A DNA stretch of 34,459 nucleotides. Origin: a bacterium. Lineage in GTDB: Bacteria; Cyanobacteriota; Vampirovibrionia; Gastranaerophilales; Gastranaerophilaceae. The notes under the pieces were generated by a model, which ran no database searches, had not been told where the DNA came from, and was given only the letters and a program-made list of their open reading frames with translations. This document shows, in pieces, positions 31,612 to 34,459 of this stretch (position 1 is the first letter of the stretch; each line of letters opens with the position of its first letter). A program made the translations under genes and the position numbers. The stretch spans positions 1 to 34,459 of the forward strand of contig JAFUUC010000095.1 of NCBI GenBank assembly GCA_017471365.1, read 5' to 3'.

Positions 31612-33493
31612 TCTTTACTCTATCCATAATTTCTTGAAATTCTTTATCTTCAATAGTTTCTTTTTCAAGTAGTTCTCTGGCAATGGCTTCGAGCATGTCT
31701 CTGTTTTCCGTTAAAAGTTTCTTTGCTTCTTCATAGCGTTCATCAACAATTCTTTTAATCTCTGTATCTATTTCATATGCAATTTGTTCAGAGTAATCTC
31801 TTTGGTGTCCAAAGTCTCTACCCATAAACACATTTTCTTGATTCTTGCCATAAACAACAGTTCCAAGCTTGTCTGACATTCCCCAGGCTGTTACCATTTT
31901 TTTCGCAGTATCAGTAACGTTTTTTAAGTCCTGAGAAGCTCCTGTGCTTACGCGATCTTTGCCATAAATAATTTCTTCTGCTGCACGTCCGCCTAAAGCC
32001 ATTGTAATTTGAGCCATCAATTTAGCTTTACTAACATGAACACTTTCATCTTTTGGACGAGTCCATGTTACACCCAGAGCCATTCCTCTCGGAATTATTG
32101 AAACTTTGTGAAGTTCATTCGCATCTGGTAAGAGTTTATCTATCAATGCGTGACCGACTTCGTGATATGATGTTAGCTCCTTATCTTCGTCAGTCATAAC
32201 CTTGCTTTTCTTTTCTATACCTGCAATTACACGGTCAATAGATGCATCAACATCGTCCATTGTGATCAAATTCTTGTTTTGACGGGCAGCCAAAAGTGCC
32301 GCTTCATTAAGAAGATTTTGCAAATCAGCTCCTGAAAATCCAGGAGTTCTTTTAGCTAAAATTTTTAAATCCACGTCTTTATCCAGCTTTTTATTTTTAG
32401 CGTGAACTTCTAGTATTTGTTCGCGTCCTTTGACGTTAGGAGAGTTTATGTATATTTGACGGTCGAATCTTCCCGGACGTAACAATGCATTATCTAATAT
32501 ATCCGGTCTGTTTGTTGCGGCGATAACAATTATATTTGTATTAGCATCAAAACCATCCATTTCTACAAGCAATTGGTTTAGAGTTTGCTCTCTTTCGTCG
32601 TGACCGCCACCCAAACCAGCTCCGCGTTGACGCCCTACTGCATCAATTTCATCTATAAATATTATGCATGGCTGATGTTTTTTCGCCTGTTCAAAAAGGT
32701 CTCGAACGCGACTTGCACCCACACCAACAAACATTTCTACAAAATCAGAACCTGAAATTGAAAAAAACGGTACATTAGCTTCACCGGCAACAGCCTTAGC
32801 CATTAATGTTTTACCTGTTCCAGGGGGACCAACAAGAAGAACTCCTTTCGGAATTTTTGCACCAAGTTTTATATATTTTTCGCCATTTTTTAGAAAATCT
32901 ACGATTTCCTCAAGTTCTTTTTTTTCTTCATCAATGCCTGCAACATCTTTGAACGTTGTTTTAACTTTGCTGTCTAAAAGCATTTTTGCTTTACTTTTAC
33001 CAAAAGACATTGCCTGACCGCCGCCTACTTGAACCGCCTTAACCATAAAACCCAATGATGCAAGAATTATAACTGCTGTTATTAAATTCCATGCCATTTT
33101 ATTAGATTCCGGAGCTTTTTTTACATTTACATCCGCACCCGAAGTGTTCAACTTACGCATCAAATCATAATCTCCACTTGGAATCTGCACTTTATATTGG
33201 TGTAAAGGTAACCTATTTATAGTTGTATTCGGATTTAAAAATGGAGAAGTTGTATCAGGTTTATCTTCTGAAGTCTCAGGCTGCTGTTTAGGCTGATCTT
33301 TAGGAATTGCAATGATTATATCATTGTATTTTTCTATTTTAGAAAAATCTTTATTTTCAAGTTTCGTTAAAAAATTTGTATAAGAAATTTCAGTTGTACT
33401 TGTTTCAGGACCAGTCATAAAAATTGTAGAAATAAATACCACTACAATAATTGCCAGAATAACGTACATACCTGTTGATTGACTCTTGTTCAT
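31592..33493 (-). CDS. ftsH: FtsH, membrane-bound AAA+ zinc metalloprotease
   Basis: The 633-residue protein has the standard layout: a transmembrane helix at 9-26; a periplasmic segment to about 133 with an unusual Pro/Gln/Thr/Ser-rich stretch (65-92); a second helix at 135-152; Walker A GPPGTGKT at 222-229; Walker B IIFIDEID at 277-284; the SRH region [21 protein letters not shown]; and the protease motif HEVGH at 444-448. It degrades misfolded membrane proteins and, in Gram-negatives, controls LPS synthesis by turnover of regulatory enzymes. AAAGG precedes the ATG. It is the first gene of an operon continuing into two corrinoid protein genes, which is not a usual ftsH neighbourhood. Confidence 0.96.
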   Translation of the reverse strand: MNKSQSTGMYVILAIIVVVFISTIFMTGPETSTTEISYTNFLTKLENKDFSKIEKYNDIIIAIPKDQPKQQPETSEDKPDTTSPFLNPNTTINRLPLHQYKVQIPSGDYDLMRKLNTSGADVNVKKAPESNKMAWNLITAVIILASLGFMVKAVQVGGGQAMSFGKSKAKMLLDSKVKTTFKDVAGIDEEKKELEEIVDFLKNGEKYIKLGAKIPKGVLLVGPPGTGKTLMAKAVAGEANVPFFSISGSDFVEMFVGVGASRVRDLFEQAKKHQPCIIFIDEIDAVGRQRGAGLGGGHDEREQTLNQLLVEMDGFDANTNIIVIAATNRPDILDNALLRPGRFDRQIYINSPNVKGREQILEVHAKNKKLDKDVDLKILAKRTPGFSGADLQNLLNEAALLAARQNKNLITMDDVDASIDRVIAGIEKKSKVMTDEDKELTSYHEVGHALIDKLLPDANELHKVSIIPRGMALGVTWTRPKDESVHVSKAKLMAQITMALGGRAAEEIIYGKDRVSTGASQDLKNVTDTAKKMVTAWGMSDKLGTVVYGKNQENVFMGRDFGHQRDYSEQIAYEIDTEIKRIVDERYEEAKKLLTENRDMLEAIARELLEKETIEDKEFQEIMDRVKSARQSA

Positions 33494-33577
33494 ATATAAT
33501 AACCTTTCACAAAAAAATAATCCTACGAGGATTATAACCTAAAAAGTTCAAAATGAAAAGTTATATCAAATTTATTT

Positions 33578-33853
33578 TTAATCATCTGTCAGTTTAAAAT
33601 TCTTTGGTAAACGTTTTTCGAGTTCATCGACAAACTGGCTAAAATTCATTCCGAGAGCCTCTGCAAGCTTCCACAAAGTTGTAATTTGGACATCTCGTTC
33701 ACCTTTCTCCAGTTTTGCAAGCGAGGTATTTGGTATGTCATATTCATAACTCAACAGGAGAATCCCTTTATTCAATTCCTTTCTTTTTTCTCGAACAATT
33801 TTGCCAATGGTGCAGAGTAAAAGCTCTTTTTTAGACTTGCAAGACGTCTCCAT
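33578..33853 (-). CDS. XRE-family helix-turn-helix regulator
   Basis: The 91-residue protein is a single Cro/CI-type domain: IGKIVREKRKELNKGILLLSYEYDIPNTSLAKLEKGERDVQITTLWKLAEALGM, that is, five helices with the pattern S-L-A-K-L-E-K-G-E in the recognition part. No effector domain is visible. It is divergent from the prepilin gene, with 78 bp of AT-rich sequence between them, so it could regulate that gene or itself. No toxin partner is adjacent. Confidence 0.85.
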   Translation of the reverse strand: METSCKSKKELLLCTIGKIVREKRKELNKGILLLSYEYDIPNTSLAKLEKGERDVQITTLWKLAEALGMNFSQFVDELEKRLPKNFKLTDD

Positions 33854-33931
33854 ATTGACAATATTAGATAAATATGTTATATTGTGTATAGATAATTAAC
33901 CATAGCTAATTATATATAGAAAGGAATTAAA

Positions 33932-34459
33932 ATGTTTAAAGATCAAGTTACTGAACATGCTTCCTCATTTTCAGGAAGTGAATGTAGCAAACGCAGGTTT
34001 GGGTTACTACCCCAACAGGTTAAATTCCCCTCGCCACTTGTGGGAGAGGGTACTACGTACACAATCATGCCACCACTGAAAGGACTTCCCTCCCTAGCTA
34101 GGGAGGGAATGAGGGTGGGTCTGTTCCCCGCAATGGGCAACCACACTGCCACAGAAAAGAATTCCTCCCTTCGAGGGAGGATTGAGGTGGGTGCCAACCC
34201 CGTTAGGGGTAAGGCAGCCTTTACTTTGGCAGAGGTTCTGATCACCCTTGCAATTATCGGTGTAGTCGCAGCACTTACTTTGCCAACACTGATCGCAAAA
34301 GTGAACGAAAAAGTTGACGGCAACCAAAAGAAAGTCACCGAAGCTAAATTAATTCAAGGCTTGAATATGCTCGACTTGCATGGCGGGATTAACAATACCT
34401 ACAGTAGTACCGCTGAATTTGTAGAAGAATTAAGTAAGTACATGAAGATTACAAAGATC
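33932..34459 (+). CDS. Type IV prepilin-like protein with a long repeat-derived leader (3' end outside window)
   Basis: The frame is open from ATG 33932, which has AAAGGA 6 nt upstream, to the window edge: 176 codons without a stop. Residues 97-121 are a classical prepilin N-terminus (FTLAEVLITLAIIG and on to TLPTL), with the obligatory Glu at +5 (E101). The leader before the cleavage point (after A96, in GKAAF) is about 96 residues, whereas type IV prepilin leaders are usually short. It is made of Pro/Gly/Arg-rich peptide translated from palindromic DNA repeats (PSPLVGEG; PSLAREGMRVG; SSLRGRIEVG). An internal ATG 34109 with GGAGGG in front could give a shorter leader of 37 residues. The mature domain is only begun. 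Confidence 0.8.
   Translation, partial: MFKDQVTEHASSFSGSECSKRRFGLLPQQVKFPSPLVGEGTTYTIMPPLKGLPSLAREGMRVGLFPAMGNHTATEKNSSLRGRIEVGANPVRGKAAFTLAEVLITLAIIGVVAALTLPTLIAKVNEKVDGNQKKVTEAKLIQGLNMLDLHGGINNTYSSTAEFVEELSKYMKITKI
34027..34050 (+). repeat. Palindromic element in the prepilin leader (family C)
   Basis: CCCCTCGCCAC, TT and GTGGGAGAGGG form an imperfect hairpin. It is translated as FPSPLVGEG. It is GC-rich in an AT-rich genome. No second copy lies in this window. Confidence 0.55.
34086..34120 (+). repeat. Palindromic repeat element, family A (copy 2, in frame in the prepilin gene)
   Basis: A perfect 24-bp palindrome at 34086-34109 is followed by TGAGGGTGGGT. Over about 35 bp it nearly matches the reverse complement of copy 1 at 344-379. 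It is read through as PSLAREGMRVG without a stop or frameshift. Confidence 0.8.
34163..34192 (+). repeat. Palindromic repeat element, family A (diverged copy 3)
   Basis: TCCTCCCT, TCG and AGGGAGGA are followed by TTGAGGTGGGT, the same stem and tail plan as copy 2 with a shorter stem, in the same orientation 77 bp further on. It is translated as SSLRGRIEVG. Confidence 0.65.

Noticed and set aside
33578-33853. Antitoxin of a type II toxin-antitoxin pair
   Set aside because: The XRE protein has no adjacent small partner gene; its neighbours are ftsH and a prepilin.
33943-34338. Minus-strand open frames (131 and 77 residues) over the prepilin leader
   Set aside because: They are antisense reads of palindromic repeats and of the pilin helix, have no ribosome-binding site, and overlap a better supported plus-strand gene.
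1-34459. CRISPR arrays, rRNA, tRNA, insertion sequences, prophage
   Set aside because: I saw no regularly spaced direct repeats, no rRNA-like or tRNA-like sequence, and no transposase, integrase or phage structural motifs.

Overview
The window looks like chromosomal DNA of a low-GC, outer-membrane-bearing, fermentative bacterium. My best guess is a gut relative of the Cyanobacteria (Vampirovibrionia/'Melainabacteria', order Gastranaerophilales). The evidence is an A+T-rich sequence with a lipid A kinase (LpxK), an MCE/MlaD-type lipid transporter subunit and a heptosyltransferase-like GT9 enzyme (so an LPS outer membrane), a three-gene NAD-linked [FeFe]-hydrogenase, a prepilin with the FTLAEVLITL signature that I recall as abundant in that group, and an orphan protein beginning MGMAASQAR that I also associate with it. 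The assignment rests on recall and gene content, not on a search.

Layout. 1-720: 3' end of a comparatively GC-rich prepilin-like gene, then about 500 bp of palindromic repeats. 737-4911: hydC-hydB-hydA, closed by a perfect 18-bp-stem terminator. 4967-7984 (minus): mce-lpxK-nth. 8208-10108: two lineage-type proteins of unknown function. 10152-13902: secreted SpoIID-domain protein, murJ and a small membrane protein. 13907-15445 (minus): comM/yifB. 15529-16746: an M16-type protein without the zinc motif. 16748-17572 (minus): a FliA/WhiG-type sigma factor. 17719-18705: GT9 glycosyltransferase. 18710-20020 (minus): YuiF-like Na+/H+ antiporter-family carrier. 20180-21904 (minus): M49-like metallopeptidase. 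21932-22760: an accessory patch with two divergent small genes separated by palindromes, and a probable small-RNA/small-hydrophobic-peptide locus. 22775-24053 (minus): mscS-rlmH. 24160-27018: Slt-type lytic transglycosylase and a second SpoIID protein. 27199-29756: HU, a LysM membrane protein and a secreted GH13-like protein. 29739-33493 (minus): ftsH followed without gaps by two corrinoid iron-sulfur protein subunits (AcsD- and AcsC-like). 33578-33853 (minus): XRE regulator. 33932-end: a prepilin whose roughly 96-residue leader is built from GC-rich palindromic repeats.

How it fits together. HydABC would couple NADH and ferredoxin oxidation to H2 release during fermentation. Many of the other genes serve the envelope: peptidoglycan precursor flipping (MurJ), peptidoglycan cleavage (SpoIID x2, Slt, LysM), LPS (LpxK, GT9), lipid transport (MCE), osmotic safety (MscS) and pili (both ends).

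Points most worth attention: (i) 22458-22740, which has the architecture of a type I toxin-antitoxin locus; (ii) the prepilin leader made of in-frame palindromic repeats; (iii) corrinoid protein genes in an operon with ftsH; (iv) at least five promoters whose -10 box lies 6-7 nt before the start codon, implying leaderless mRNAs. I saw no rRNA, tRNA, CRISPR array, transposase or prophage genes.
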